Made by a program: the position numbers and the translations under genes. A DNA stretch of 64,000 nt from Boswellia sacra (lineage: Eukaryota; Streptophyta; Magnoliopsida; Sapindales; Burseraceae): contig SNVD02010591.1 in the NCBI GenBank assembly GCA_013180625.2, positions 124,001 through 188,000 of the forward strand, given 5' to 3'. This document shows positions 1 through 10,699 of this stretch, one piece after another (the first letter of the stretch is position 1; every line of letters begins with the position of its first letter). Below the pieces are notes generated by a model that had not been told where the DNA came from, ran no database searches, and was given only the letters and a program-made list of their open reading frames with translations.

Positions 1-1290
1 GTAACAAAAAAAACTTAACATCTTTATCAAACATTATAGTGATAGACAACTGTGCGGCATCACCAGTCTTAGAATACAGAATGAAATGTGCCATGTTGGA
101 GAACCTATCAACCACATCAAAAATGGAATTATGTTTCCTACTGATTCTAGGCAATCCTAAAAGGAAGTTCATAGTAATATCTCTCCAAGGGAGGTAAGAA
201 ATAGGAAGGGGATTGTATAAGCCATGGTTAAGGTTTTTAGCCTTAGCTAGATAACAGGTATGATAATGGGACACAATCCTAACAACATCTCTTTTCAATG
301 AAGGATAATAAAACCTATCCTCAACTAAGACAATGGTTTTATCTTGCGATAAATGGCCAACTAATCTCTAATAGGCATTTTCCAAACTAAAATGTCTCTC
401 ATAGAGGTGCATGGGGCATAAATAAGAACTCTTGAAAAGATAATCATCATAAATTATAAAGTCTATGATCCCTATGATTGTCATCTAAGAGTTCTTTATA
501 AATGATGTTAGAATCAGGACAAGAGGAATATTCAGATTTTATCCTATCAAAACCAACAATTTCAACTTCCATCGTTTGAAGGGTATACATTACTGCTAAA
601 GGCATTAGCTATCGTAGGATCCTGTCTGAGCTTAAGTCTAAGGACAAAGGTAAACATTTGAAGGAACTGAGACCATTTGTCATGTCTCTCAGTCAATCAT
701 TTTTTGGATTGAAAGTATTTTAAGGCTTGATGGTCAAAGTAAAAGAAAAACTCATGAGGCTATAGATAATAATGCCAATGATGTAGAGTTCTAAAAATGA
801 CGTAAAACCCTTTATCATGTTAAAATATTTTTGTTCAGCCTCATTGAGTTTCTCACTAAAGTCGGCTATAGGTGAGCCTCTTAACTCAAGGCTTCTCTTC
901 CTCCACGAGAAGCATCGCAAGCTACCTTTAAGACTTTGGAAAAGTCAAGGTGCCTAAGGATAGGGGCTCGAGTCATTCTTTGCTTAATAAGCTTAAATGC
1001 TCTAGGGGTGGTAGGGATCTAATGAAATTCTCTCTAATGAACTCCAATAGAAAGAAACTAATAATCCATGGAAGCTACGAGTCTCGGTAAAGGTCTTAAG
1101 TGTAGGCCATGAGGTAATTGCTTTGACCTTATTAGGATCAACTTTAATTCCCTCAACGTAAACTACGAATCCTAGTATAAGGACTTGAGCCTATAAGAAA
1201 GCACCGTTTACATCTTGTTGGTCTTAAGGGTAAGAAAAACTTGCTTAATTACCTTTTGGAAAAAATTTATTTGTCGTATAACTTCTTGCC
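1..1290 (-). pseudogene. Ty3/gypsy pol relic (RT C-term, RNase H, integrase)
   Basis: Minus-strand translation gives pieces of a Ty3/gypsy polyprotein in the expected order. At about 1080-1160 there is an RT connection segment reading VDPNKVKAITSWPTLKT. At 720-920 there is RNase H sequence containing SEKLNEAEQKYF. At about 200-330 there is an integrase zinc-finger relic, and at about 50-200 the integrase core start with GLPR and VDRFSNMAHF (canonical FSKMAHF). Frameshifts and stops separate the pieces, and the catalytic half of RT is missing, so it is dead. The relic runs off the left end of the window. It differs from the neighbouring Tat-type element and is probably an older insertion. Confidence 0.8.
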
Positions 1291-1388
1291 TTCATCTTTT
1301 TTTTTCCTTTTTTTTTCTTTTTAAGAAACCAGTTATATTTTTACCTTTGCATATATGAATTAAATGATACTGATATGTCATTTAGAAT

Positions 1389-1810
1389 TGTTATGGCCAT
1401 AATAATATCGGGCCTCAATTATTTCTAATTCAGTAAGCCCATTACTGAAGCTCATCATCTGGGCCTAATTATTTCTAATACAGTAAGCCCATTACTGTAT
1501 CCCATCATCTGGGTCCCACAATGGCCCATCCCGGCTCCTATATAAACCCTCCGGATTATCGTTCAAGGTATGGACACTTTTCTAAGCTCATTCTCTCTCT
1601 AGATTTCCTTCACTTTTGAGAGCTTCTCTCTCTAGAAAATTCTCCCAGAAAATTCCGGAGTGCCGAAAACTGACTTGAGCCTCGGAGGGTCTTCGCCGGC
1701 ACCACCGCCGGCACCCCTGACTGTTTTTCTTTGCTCGCAGGATTGGACCCGACGAACTCTGACCCGAGCTTCGACCCGCTTCCCGGCCGTCCGGAAACCA
1801 TGCATCAACA
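1389..1810 (+). repeat. 5' LTR of element 1 (422 bp)
   Basis: It begins TGTTATGGCCATAATAATAT and ends CATCAACA. The U3 part has two copies of a ~50-bp subrepeat (GGGCCT..AATTATTTCTAAT..CAGTAAGCCCATTACTG). A TATA box lies at 1539-1546. The 3' LTR copy has an extra 13-bp duplication of the CATCATCTGGG segment. Confidence 0.95.
1539..1546 (+). promoter_or_regulatory. TATA box of element 1 LTR
   Basis: TATATAAA sits in the context GGCTCCTATATAAACCCTCC, mid-LTR, where the U3/R boundary is expected. Transcription would start about 30 bp downstream. The same box is conserved in the 3' LTR and, as TATAAAAA, in the LTRs of element 2. Confidence 0.7.
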
Positions 1811-1812
1811 GT

Positions 1813-1830
1813 TGGCGCCGTCTGTGGGGA
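1813..1830 (+). other. Primer-binding site of element 1
   Basis: TGGCGCCGTCTGTGGGGA starts two bases after the LTR end and is identical in element 2 (22331-22348). It begins TGG, complementary to a tRNA 3' CCA end. The tRNA species cannot be assigned with certainty here, though TGGCGCC-type sites are common in Tat elements. Confidence 0.75.
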
Positions 1831-1885
1831 CGACAATTCAAGCCTCTTTAATTGTTGCTCCCATCCAAACTTATTCAAACACATC

Positions 1886-3389
1886 ATAAGTCACGAATCC
1901 CAACACTCAACCTCCCTAGAGGTTGACGAAGAAATTGAGGTTGAAGCACCTCCCCAACGCTGAAAAGTAGTTGATACGGGGAGAGCATTAGTTATATCCT
2001 CTGGGGTGGGGCCTAACCTCAGGCAACCCCGGCTTCCGCTTAGAAGACCAACGAATGCGCATAAACTATGGACGATTCGTGGAGAGCCTTCTGAGGGGAT
2101 GGAAAGTTTGGATCCACGAGATCAAGAGAAAGGGGAGGCTGTAACTCTAATAGAAGGGATGGATGACGTCCCTGTTTGCTTAAATGATCTGGAGAAGACA
2201 GTGAAGGTGGGTGAGAATCTTCCTCCATTAATCAAGGACCGGTTGATTAGTTTTCTTCGAGAGTACAGCGACGTTTTTGCATGGTCTCACGAAGACATGC
2301 CTGGCATAGACCCGAATACAGCTGTCCACCGCCTTAATGTCAATCCTGGAGCTCAACCTGTCCGACAAAAAAGGAGGCACCAAGCCCCAGAGCGTTCAGA
2401 GGCGATTGCCTTAGAAGTGGGCAAACTCTTGACGAGTGGAATCATTCGGGAGGTAAACTACCCCGAATGGCTCTCTAATGTTGTATTGGTGAAGAAAGCC
2501 AATAGAAAATGGCGTGTCTGCATCGACTTCAAGGACTTAAACAAGCACTGTCCAAAAGACAGCTTTCCACTGCCCAGGATAGATCAATTAGTTGATGCTA
2601 CTGCTGGTCACCAGCTTCTAAGTTTTATGGATGCTTATTCTGGTTATAACCAGATTCCCATGTATTCGAAGGATGAAGAAAAAATAGCCTTCATCACTGA
2701 TAGAGGGTTATACTGTTACCGAATGATGCCGTTCAGATTGAAAAATGCTGGTGCAACTTATCAACGGTTGGTAAACTCCATGTTTGCTCCTCTCCTAGGA
2801 AAGACAATGGAAGTTTATGTGGATGATATGCTCACCAAGAGCATGGACGCTAGATCCCACGTAGACGACCTCCGAACAACTTTTGACATCCTCCGGAAGC
2901 ATGATATGAAGCTGAACCCCACCAAATGCGCTTTTGGAGTATCTTCTGGGAAGTTCTTGGGATTCATTGTCACCCAAAGAGGGATAGAGGCCAATCCTGA
3001 AAAAATCCAAGCACTTATGCGGTTGGAGTCTCCCAAAACTCCAAAGGATATACAAGTCCTCACTGGACGACTGGCTGCCTTGAATCGCTTTATATCTAAG
3101 GCGACTGACAAATGTCACCCTTTCTTCAAAGCGTTGAGGAAGTGCAATCAGTTCGAATGGACAAGTGAGTGTGAAAATGCATTCCTACAGCTGAAAAAGT
3201 ACTTAGGTTCTCCTCCTCTCCTCTCCAAACCAGTTTTGGGGGAACCACTTTTTCTGTATCTCGCAGTTTCAGCATGCGCAATGAGTGCAGCTCTTGTCCG
3301 GGAGGATCATGGAATTCAGAGGCCAGTCTATTATGTGAGTAAGGCCTTGACTGAAGTTGAAGGTAGATACCCTCCTATGGAGAAGCAGG
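1886..3389 (+). pseudogene. Element 1 gag N-terminus fused to reverse transcriptase (pol part 1)
   Basis: The reading frame starts where element 2 has its gag ATG, but the codon is ATA here (1886-1888), and a TGA follows at about 1962. About 60 gag codons run into the post-protease linker (AHKLWTIRGEPS, near 2058), so the rest of gag and all of protease are missing compared with element 2. Then comes Ty3-type RT: KWRVCIDFKDLNKHCPKDSF, a MDAYSGYNQI block near 2625-2660, and the catalytic YVDDML at about 2815-2832. From about 2000 the frame is open to 3389, where a solo LTR splits the RNase H. With only a few hundred bases of gag and no protease, the element cannot be autonomous. Confidence 0.88.
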
Positions 3390-3608
3390 TGTTAGCCCTA
3401 AGGCTACATGATAATTTTGATGATAACAATACACATTGATTAATTGAGATTTACTAACATGTTTATTTATGTGCAAGAGTAAGATCATTGAAATAATTTT
3501 AAAATCAAGAAGAGGCTTATTAAAATGAAGTGTTGAAGCTAAGGAGAAGACTACATGTTAAAGGCACCAAAGTTTAAGAACAAGGACTTTGACTCAAGGA
3601 ATGTGACA

Positions 3609-4320
3609 CATGAACAATGTTCAATCAATTGGTCATATATATCTCTACAAATATCCAAATGACGTGATTCTTGAGCCTTTGGAAAGCTTACTCAATTTAT
3701 AACATTTCATATGTTTTAATGAAATTCAAATTTCAAGTGCAAGGTTGTCCAAATCATCATGCAAGTTGAAAGACAAATGGAAGCAGCTGACATGAGCACC
3801 GAATACTCCTTTGGACATATCTTGAGCTAGAAAAATCAAAATGACTTGATTCTTGCGGCATTGGAAAGATGACTTAATGAAAACATTTCATATGTTTTGA
3901 AAAAATTCAAATTTCAAACAGAAGGCCGACATAATTGACATGCAATTCGGTGGACTGACACAGAGAAGAAAAATCAACTCACATGAGCATCGAATGGTGT
4001 TTTGGCCATATCTTAAGATAGAGATATCCAAATTCTTTGAATCTTAATGTTTTGGAAAGCTTATTAAAATATGAAGATCTTTTATGTTTTGAAGAAATTC
4101 AAATTTCAAACGGAAGGCTGACAGAATTATCATTCAATTCGGTGGACTGACACAAGGAAGAAAAATCAAGTCACATGAGCACCGAATGGTGTTTTGGCCA
4201 TATCTTGAGCTACAGATATCCAAATGACTTGATTCTTGATGCGTTGGAAAGCTTATTCAAATATGCAGATCTTTTATGTTTTGAATATTTTCAAATTTCA
4301 AACGAAACATTGACAAAAAT
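3609..4320 (+). repeat. ~190-bp tandem repeat in solo LTR U3 (about 4 copies)
   Basis: Units start at about 3609, 3791, 3982 and 4174 (spacings 182, 191, 192). Each contains CATGAGCACCGAAT-like sequence, TTGGCCATATCTTGAG, ATGACTTGATTCTTG, TTGGAAAGCTTA, and CAAATTTCAAAC. The copies are diverged, so the duplication is older than the insertion. Confidence 0.85.
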
Positions 4321-4401
4321 GGCAGACAAGATTACGATTTTTATGGTGGGCAGAAAATTTGGAGATGGTGTCTTCACTTGATTAAGTTCATCCTATTTGC
4401 C

Positions 4402-4409
4402 TATAAAAG
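4402..4409 (+). promoter_or_regulatory. TATA box of solo LTR
   Basis: TATAAAAG sits in the context TTTGCCTATAAAAGGAGCCC, between the two repeat blocks of the solo LTR. It marks the expected U3/R boundary and shows that the LTR is in plus orientation. Confidence 0.65.
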
Positions 4410-4522
4410 GAGCCCTTCTCCCATGCATTTAGCAGTGAAGAGAAGAACATCCATCAAGCCACAAATAAGAGAAATATCAAGTTTAGAGAGCTTTTATATT
4501 CTTTATCTACTCTTTGAAGAAA

Positions 4523-4810
4523 GTTGCCTTGGTGAGGTTGTTCATCAAGAAGAACTCTTGGTGTGGTGTTATCAAGAGTTGGAGGAAGTTTCCTTGGTGA
4601 GGTTGTTCATCAAGAAGAACTCTTGGTGTGGTGTTATCAAGAGTTGAAGGAAGTTGCCTTGGTGAGGTTGTTCATCAAGAAGAACTCTTGGTGTGGTGTT
4701 ATCAAGGGTTGAAGGAAAGTTGCCTTGGTGAGGTTGTTCATCAAGAAGAACTCTTGGTGTGGTGTTATCAAGAGTTGAAGAAAAAGTCTTGGTGAGGTTG
4801 TTCATCAAGC
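4523..4810 (+). repeat. ~65-bp tandem repeat in solo LTR (4 copies plus partial)
   Basis: Units start at 4523, 4588, 4653 and 4719, with a truncated unit at 4786. The unit contains GTTGCCTTGGTGAGGTTGTT, CATCAAGAAGAACTCTTGG and TGTGGTGTTATCAAGAGTTG. Copies are nearly identical. It lies downstream of the TATA box, in R/U5. Open frames crossing it (for example 4572-4808 minus) are repeat artefacts. Confidence 0.92.
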
Positions 4811-5131
4811 AAGTTGTAAAGATTTCTACAACTTAGTGGAAAGCTTAGCTCGTGGAGCTAGGAGCCCGTGGACGTAGGCAAGGTTTGCCGAACCACGTAA
4901 ATTGAGTTTGCACTCTCTCTATCCCTATCCTCTTTATATTTACTTGCACTTGTGATTGTTCTTTATTGTCATTCTCTTGATTGCATTCTATTTTCATCTT
5001 CTTCACCTTTGTTCTCAAAGAAAGATTTAAATAATTTTCATCTTTCAAGAAAAGTTTTCTAAATCCGTTTTTATAAATAAAAACCCAATTCACCCCCCCT
5101 CTTGGGTTGCCATACCTGGGTCAACAGCAGG

Positions 5132-7161
5132 CTCTCGCCCTAGTTATTGCAGCACGAAAGCTTCGCCCGTATTTTCAAGCACATACTGTCATGGTCCCAA
5201 CTGACCACCCTTTGCGACAGATACTTTATCGTCCAGAGCTTTCTGGAAGACTTGTCAAGTGGTCCATTGAGTTGGGAGAATTTGACGTACATTATGTTGC
5301 AAGACCATCAATCAAAGGGCAGGCCATCGCTGATTTCATTGCTGAATTTTCAAGTGGTATAGATAAGGAGGATGAAGAAACCATTACAGGGTCACATGAC
5401 CGACCAATGCCCATGGGAATTGACCCACAGAAGGCATGGATCTTATTCGTAGATGGGTCATCTAATAAGGTCGGTAGTGGAGCTGGCTTGATCCTATCAA
5501 CCCCGGATGGGGTAGAGGTAGCTGTGGCACTTCGTTTCAATTTTAAAGCCACGAATAATGTCGCAGAGTATGAAGCTCTCCTTGGAGGACTTAGGCTAGC
5601 AGTTGCCTTGGGGGTAGGAGAGATCGCCATCCACAGCGATTCCCAACTTGTGGTTAACCAAATCCATGGAGACTATCAGGCAAAAGGCTCTACCATGATA
5701 GCTTACTTGGGTAGAGTTAACTCCCTCCTGCGCGGTTTTAAAAGGTTTGACATCGTAAGAGTCCCAAGGGTGGAGAATTCAAAAGCTAACAGCCTAGCCA
5801 GAATTGCTTCAGGAATAGACCCCCTTTTACCGACCGACTACCACATGGTTGTTCTGGAATCTCCAAGCATATCACAACGTGAGCTCCCGCCAGAGAAGAC
5901 AATGACCATTGACGATGACCTTTGCTGGATGGACCCTATCATAAAGTTCTTAAAAACGGGGGAACTTCCAGTTAACCGCAATAAAGCAATCAAGGTCAGA
6001 GGGAGAGCGTCAAGGTACACTATGGTCAATGGTGTTCTTTACAAAAGAGGTTTCAGCCTTCCTCTTCTAAAGTGTCTTCGCCCAGAAGAAGCTGATTATG
6101 TTCTTAGAGAAATCCACGAGGGGATATGTGGTAACCATTCTGGTGGTCGATCTCTAGCTCATAAGTGTATCAGGCAAGGATACTACTGGCCAACCATGAA
6201 GAAGGATGCTAAGACATTCTCAACTAGGTGTCACAAATGCCAGAAATTTGCTAACATTCCGAGGAAAGCTCCTGAAAACCTGACTCCAATGACAACCCCA
6301 TGGCCATTCGCCCAGTGGGGACTAGACCTTATTGGACCCCTTCCAATGGGTAAAGGTCAAGTTAAATATGCTGTTGTGGCAATTGACTACTTCACTAAGT
6401 GGGCAGAAGCTGAGCCCCTCGCATCGATTACTGAAAGGAAGACCACGGACTTCGTACGGAAGTCAATTGTCTATAGGTTTGGTATCCCTCATACCATCAT
6501 TACGGACAATGGCAAACAATTCGACAACTCTAACTTCAGGAATTTCTGTAAGGAGCTGAACATCTCTTTGTGCTTTTCATCCCCAGCTCATCCTCAAGCA
6601 AACGGTCAGGTGGAGGCTGTTAACAAAACCATTAAACACCTCCTCAAGACCAAATTAGATGCTAGGAAGGGTGCATGGCCAGAAGAACTTCCACAAGTGC
6701 TTTGGGCATACCGAACCACTGTCCATACGGCAACAGGAGCAACCCCATACTCCTTGGCGTTTGGATCGGAAGCAGTCATACCGGTTGAAATTGGCCTTCC
6801 GTCACCTCGTACTGAGGGATATGACGAGGAGCTTAATCATAGAAGCCTTCAACTCAACCTAGATCTTCTTGAGGGGGAAAGGGATCTCGCTAGTGTCAAG
6901 GTTGCTGCTTACCAAAAAAGGGTTGCTCGATATTTCAACTCTAAGGTTAAACGCCGGTCTTTCCAAGTGGGAGACTTGGTCTTGAGGCAAGTACTACAAA
7001 GTACCCGAGATCCCACTGATGGAGCACTAGGGCCCAACTGGGAGGGTCCGTATCAAGTCAAGGCAGTCATCCGACCAGGCACCTACAGACTGGTCACCAT
7101 GGATGGAAGGTTGCTCCGTCATCCATGGAATATTGAGCACTTAAAGAAGTACTACCCGTAA
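5132..7161 (+). pseudogene. Element 1 pol part 2: RNase H, second RNase H, integrase
   Basis: This is the continuation of the split pol frame, open for about 676 codons to TAA at 7159-7161. The rest of the Ty3 RNase H (TDHPLRQILYRPELSGRLVKW) is followed by a second, complete RNase H at about 5438-5810. That domain has FVDGSSNKVGSGAG, NNVAEYEALLGGL, HSDSQLVVNQI and a late acidic region, as in the plant 'additional RNase H' of Tat elements. Integrase follows: an HHCC zinc finger (H..H..CHKC, about 6115-6240), then a D,D,E core with GLDLIGPLP (~6318), ITDNGKQFDN (~6500) and PAHPQANGQVEAVNKTI (~6590-6640). A C-terminal DNA-binding region ends NIEHLKKYYP. No lesion is seen apart from the solo LTR. 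The apparent start near 5107 is only an artefact of the insertion. Confidence 0.92.
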
Positions 7162-7489
7162 TCTCTCTATATGTGCAGTAACTCCGCCCAGGAGCTTATG
7201 CATGCGTAACAACTCCCATGGGGAGACCAATAAAGAGATTGTCATTAAAAGCATTCGTTTTATTCAGAATGAGATGGAACAAGTAAAAAAAAAAACACAA
7301 CACCAGAAAGAAAAAAATTTACTTAGTGTTCTTATTATTCCAAAATTGGTTGAGGGATGCCACACATTCTCACCTAGTACGTCGAACTGAAAGTAAAGAC
7401 AGTAAATGGTAAAGTCAAGGCCGGGAGAGCAGCCTTGATATGATCGTTCCCTATGAATGAGCATCTACCTAGTTGGAAGAATTCCAACT

Positions 7490-7906
7490 GTCTCTAAGAA
7501 GTGGCCTCATCACCTCATTCTTCGTCTGAAGACGATGAGGTAGAGTCGCCTTGCTTGGCCTCCCAGGCTGCTGTGTCCAATGTCGACTCATAATCCTCAT
7601 CTTTAAGGATGAGGCGGTGGAATTGCCCAGGATCGGAGTCCGCTGTAGGGATAGACTCTTCCACTAAGTTTAACTCCTCGGCTATGGGAGACTGATCAAT
7701 CTCTGGATGGCGGTCATGGAACCATCTACGCACCCCATTGACTCCCTCAATGTAGGAGCGCTCCATAGCCTGCTGGTAGATACGACCCCTACGGAAGCGA
7801 GCTATTGCTCTGTCAATCCTACTTTACTCAGCAACCGCCCTCTCCCGAAGCTCTTGGCCAAGATCATTGGCCCTCTTATGTTGGATAGCTGCCTCCTTAT
7901 TGGCCT
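7490..7906 (-). pseudogene. Element 1 antisense ORF, C-terminal remnant
   Basis: The minus strand encodes a segment homologous to element 2 at 25490-25900, with IEGVNGVRRWFHDRHPEIDQ, PIAEELNLVEESIPTADS and an acidic/serine tail (SSSSDEE). A glutamine/arginine-rich, probably coiled-coil stretch lies upstream at 7770-7906. The central part of the ORF is missing: 7907-8290 is occupied by unrelated LTR-like sequence. This copy is therefore broken, but the reading frame of the tail is better preserved than in element 2. Function unknown. Confidence 0.7.
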
Positions 7907-7909
7907 CCA

Positions 7910-8290
7910 TGGTCACCCCCTTGGAAACTCCATGTTATACCACTGTGCCCCGCGCATCTCTATGCGCGCGCCACACATCATGCCTGTAACCCGTACGTGC
8001 AAGTTATCTTACTATGCCACGCCCATCTCATGTGCGTGCCATTCTACGCTCGCTACCCATGCATGCGTATTATTTCGTTGCGCTACACATCCCCCTGTGT
8101 CAGCATTCACATTGCCTTGCACTTCCCCTCGCGCATCAATGCCTCTATCACGCCACGCCACATCTCCACACCTTGCTTAAGCACTCACCCATGTGCTTCT
8201 CGTGGGCATGCACCCTTGCAGCCCCCTCCAAGCCATGGCATAGCGCAAGGCATGCTATGCCTGCCATGTGCGAAAATCAAGGGTGTAACA
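7910..8290 (-). mobile_element. LTR-like segment replacing centre of antisense ORF
   Basis: This 381-bp segment has no counterpart in element 2. On the minus strand it begins TGTTACACCCTTGATTTTCG and ends GGGTGACCA, so it has TG..CA ends with imperfect terminal inversion, as an LTR would. It is rich in CATGCG/GCGCGC motifs and has no coding signal. The flanks (CTCCA / GTCGG) do not form a duplication, and about 2 kb of the antisense ORF is missing around it. It could be a solo LTR followed by deletion, or filler DNA. Confidence 0.35.
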
Positions 8291-8545
8291 GTCGGCCTCC
8301 CACCACTTTTCAACCTCCGGTTCACTATCTGAGGTAGCAGAGGACGACCAGTCGCTATCCCCTTCAGTGTCTACCACCTTATGGTTGACAGAATTCTGTC
8401 CCAGCTCCCGATCCGGACCGAAGAAGTTTTGATAAAACTCATTAACTTCTTTACGGTTGGTCACTGGATCCTTGTCCCTGGAAGACTGGGTTTGATGACT
8501 CGGTTCCCCCCGTAGCACCTTCACAGTGGTTTTAACTCTAGCCAT
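8291..8545 (-). pseudogene. Element 1 antisense ORF, N-terminal remnant (PF04195-like protein start)
   Basis: The minus-strand ATG at 8543-8545 begins MARVKTTVKVLRGEPSHQTQ, followed by NEFYQNFFGPDRELGQN and an acidic stretch (DTEGDSDWSSSATSDSEPE) ending KWWEAD. Element 2 has the same N-terminus starting at 27731. The homology stops at 8291, where the LTR-like segment begins, so the PF04195-like domain that follows in element 2 is lost here. Open frame also exists upstream of the ATG, but the corresponding region of element 2 has a stop, so the conserved ATG is preferred. Confidence 0.75.
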
Positions 8546-8640
8546 CTGCACAGTCAAAGAGGGGTCGTTAGTCATCAAACCAAGTCTACTGAGGGAAGAA
8601 GAGGTGAGAGAACAAAAAAAAAAAAGCGCTGGGGGATTGT

Positions 8641-9300
8641 ATCGAAAGTCCGCGGAAGCGCGGAGGAAAAAATATTAAAGCTTGAAAATCCGCGGAAGCA
8701 CGCCCGCGTAGGAAAAATTATTCAAGTCTGAAAATCCGCGGAAGCACGCCCGCGGAGGAAAAATTATTCAAGTTTGAAAATCCGCAGAAGCACGCCCGCG
8801 GAGGAAAAAATATTAAAGCTTGAAAATCCGCGGAAGCACGCCTGCGGAGGAAAAATTATTCAAGTCTGCAAATCCACGGAAGCACGCCCGCGGAGGAAAA
8901 AATATTAAAGCTTGAAAATCCGCGGAAGCACGCCCGCGGAGGAAAAATTATTCAAGTCTGAAAATCCGCGGAAGCACGCCCGCGGAGGGAAAAATTATTC
9001 AAGTCTGAAAATCCGCGGAAGCACGTCCACGGAGGAAAAAAATAAAGGTTTGAAAATTCGCGGAAACACCTCCGTGGAAGAAAAATATTAAAGTTTGAAA
9101 AATTCGCGGAAACACCCCCGCAGGGGAAAAAATTATTTAAGTTTGAAAATCTCCAGAAACACCCCCGCGGAGGAAAAAATTGTTAAAGGTTTGAAAATTC
9201 ACGAAAACACCCCCGCGAAAAAAATTAAGGTTTGAATTTTCACATAAACACCCCTATATTTTAAATAAAAGTTTTGAAATTTTTCAGCAACACCCCCAAA
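8641..9300 (+). repeat. 46-bp tandem array (about 13-14 copies)
   Basis: The unit contains AAAATCCGCGGAAGCACGCC followed by CGCGGAGGAAAAATTATTC and AAGTCTG or AAGCTTG. The central CCGCGG/CGCCCGCGG makes a short dyad. Copies are near-identical in the middle and decay towards 9300. It lies upstream of the antisense ORF start. Element 2 has a related array with a ~44-bp unit at 27930-28425. Confidence 0.93.
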
Positions 9301-9384
9301 GTTATAAAATCAAATTTCGAAAATTGCTGGCACGTCCCCGCACTTAATCGAATTTCTTCCAAGACGTCCTTGGACGTATAAGCG

Positions 9385-9950
9385 TTGCATGTTGCATGCA
9401 GCGCAGCCCATCTCCGGGAGCTCGCCACCTCCCAGCGCCCAACGCCAAGCGCGCACGCGGGCAGCCCAGCGCCCAGCACGCATGCGAGCCGCCCAGCGCG
9501 CACGCAAGCAGCCCAGCGCCTCGCCCTTGCGCGCCCAGCGCTCCGCTGGCTCGCCCCCACGAGCCCAGCATCCCGCGAACTTGCCCAGGCGCGCCCAGCG
9601 CCCCGTGAGTTCGACCATGCGCGCCCAGCGCCTCGAGCTCGCCCCCGTGCACCAGCAACTCAGGTGCTCGCCCCTGCACACCCCAGCGCTCGCCCGCTTG
9701 TCCGTGCTCGCCCAGCACGCAGGTCGTCGCCTGCCTTGTGCGCGCCCAGGTGCAAGGGCGAGCTGCCCTCGCAGCGCACCCAGGCGCATGCAAGGGCGAG
9801 CTGCACTCGCAGCACGCCTCGCCCGCTTCTTTCTTCACGCCCAGCATGCATGCAGGCCCCCATGCACGCGAGCAGCCCTAGCGCCCAGCCCTCGCTACTC
9901 GCCCTTGCACACACTAGGCTCGCCCCTCGCCCATCGCGAGCTCGCCTGCA
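9385..9950 (+). repeat. GC-rich ~30-bp degenerate minisatellite
   Basis: It is made of variants of GCGCCCAGCGCC..CTCGCCC with spacing near 30 bp, and its GC content is far above that of the rest of the window. Because the period is a multiple of three, several frames stay open on both strands and give Ala/Pro/Arg/Ser-rich translations. These are not believable proteins. The same kind of block is at 28465-29050 in element 2. Confidence 0.9.
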
Positions 9951-9954
9951 TATA

Positions 9955-10699
9955 AAACTCAGCCAATGACTGGAACAAGGATTATGAAACCCAATAAACA
10001 CTCAAACTAGGGATAACAAGCTCACCACCAAAGTAAACACCAATGGGATACAGATAATTCACCACCCAAGGATGTAAACCAAGGATACAGGGCTTAAACT
10101 AACTCACCACTCTATGGAATCCACCAAGAGATGCAGAGTTAAGGAGAAATCAGTATAAACACTGAAATTTCACTCAAATTTGAATTCAAAACTTCACTGC
10201 CTTGAATACACAACTTTAGAACTTAAATAACTTGGAACAACCCTCCAAGCATAGGTAAAAGACAATAATTAAATGATTTCAACAATTACAGCTCAACTAC
10301 TACATTGACAACTCATTTATTAACTAAGACCCATAAGTAAACTCATTAGGTAATAAAAGCACAACCAACAAGCTAGAAATTCAAATTCCAACCAACTAAG
10401 CTAGAAAATTCAAATTCTAATGTGGACTTTAATGCAGCATTCATTATGAACCAGCTGTGAAGAGATAGTCATAGATTCCTGCAGATAACTCCGAATGACA
10501 CATTGACAAATGTGTTAGAAAGCTGACTTCAAGATCTTTTATAGCCACAAATCTTGACATTTAATTCTTTGCACAGCAATACCAGTTCTTTTACAAAATT
10601 ATCCCTCATTCTAGTTCATGTGCACTCCTAACCATTGTAATAATTTGCACCCCTTGATGATCTATCATGAATCCCATGGATTGCAACACTCCTGTGTCA
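9955..10699 (-). repeat. 3' LTR of minus gypsy element (truncated)
   Basis: It matches 13100-13844 nearly base for base, beginning AACTCAGCCAATGACTGG and ending CACTCCTGTGTCA on the plus strand. The terminal segment present in the other copy (13047-13099, starting TGTCGGGC) is missing at this end. Confidence 0.88.

Larger units (their letters stand above)
3390..5126 (+). mobile_element. Solo LTR (1737 bp), probably SIRE/Maximus-type copia
   Basis: The segment starts TGTTAGCCCTAAGG and ends GGTCAACA, and is flanked by the exact 5-bp duplication GCAGG (3385-3389 and 5127-5131). It holds no coding domains, has its own TATA box (4402-4409) and contains two internal tandem-repeat blocks. The pyrimidine-rich 3' end (AATTCACCCCCCCTCTTGGG) and the TGTTAG..GATGATAACAA start resemble long LTRs of SIRE/Maximus copia elements, but the assignment is by resemblance only. 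It inserted in the RNase H of element 1 and later lost its internal region by LTR-LTR recombination. The host frame is continuous across the site if the LTR and one GCAGG are discounted. Confidence 0.92.

Noticed and set aside
1588..1887. Open frames in the LTRs (also at 15084, 22109 and 29870)
   Set aside because: They recur at every LTR copy, lie in R/U5, and show no protein family. They are LTR sequence.
4378..4808. Open frames over the 65-bp repeat
   Set aside because: A period near a multiple of three in part of the array yields repetitive translations; this is LTR sequence.
7964..8337. Plus-strand frames over the LTR-like segment
   Set aside because: His/Cys/Pro-rich translations from a compositionally biased noncoding segment.
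9261..10001. Several long overlapping open frames on both strands (Ala/Pro/Arg/Ser-rich)
   Set aside because: They arise from the GC-rich 30-bp minisatellite, whose period is divisible by three. Composition and overlap on all frames exclude real proteins.
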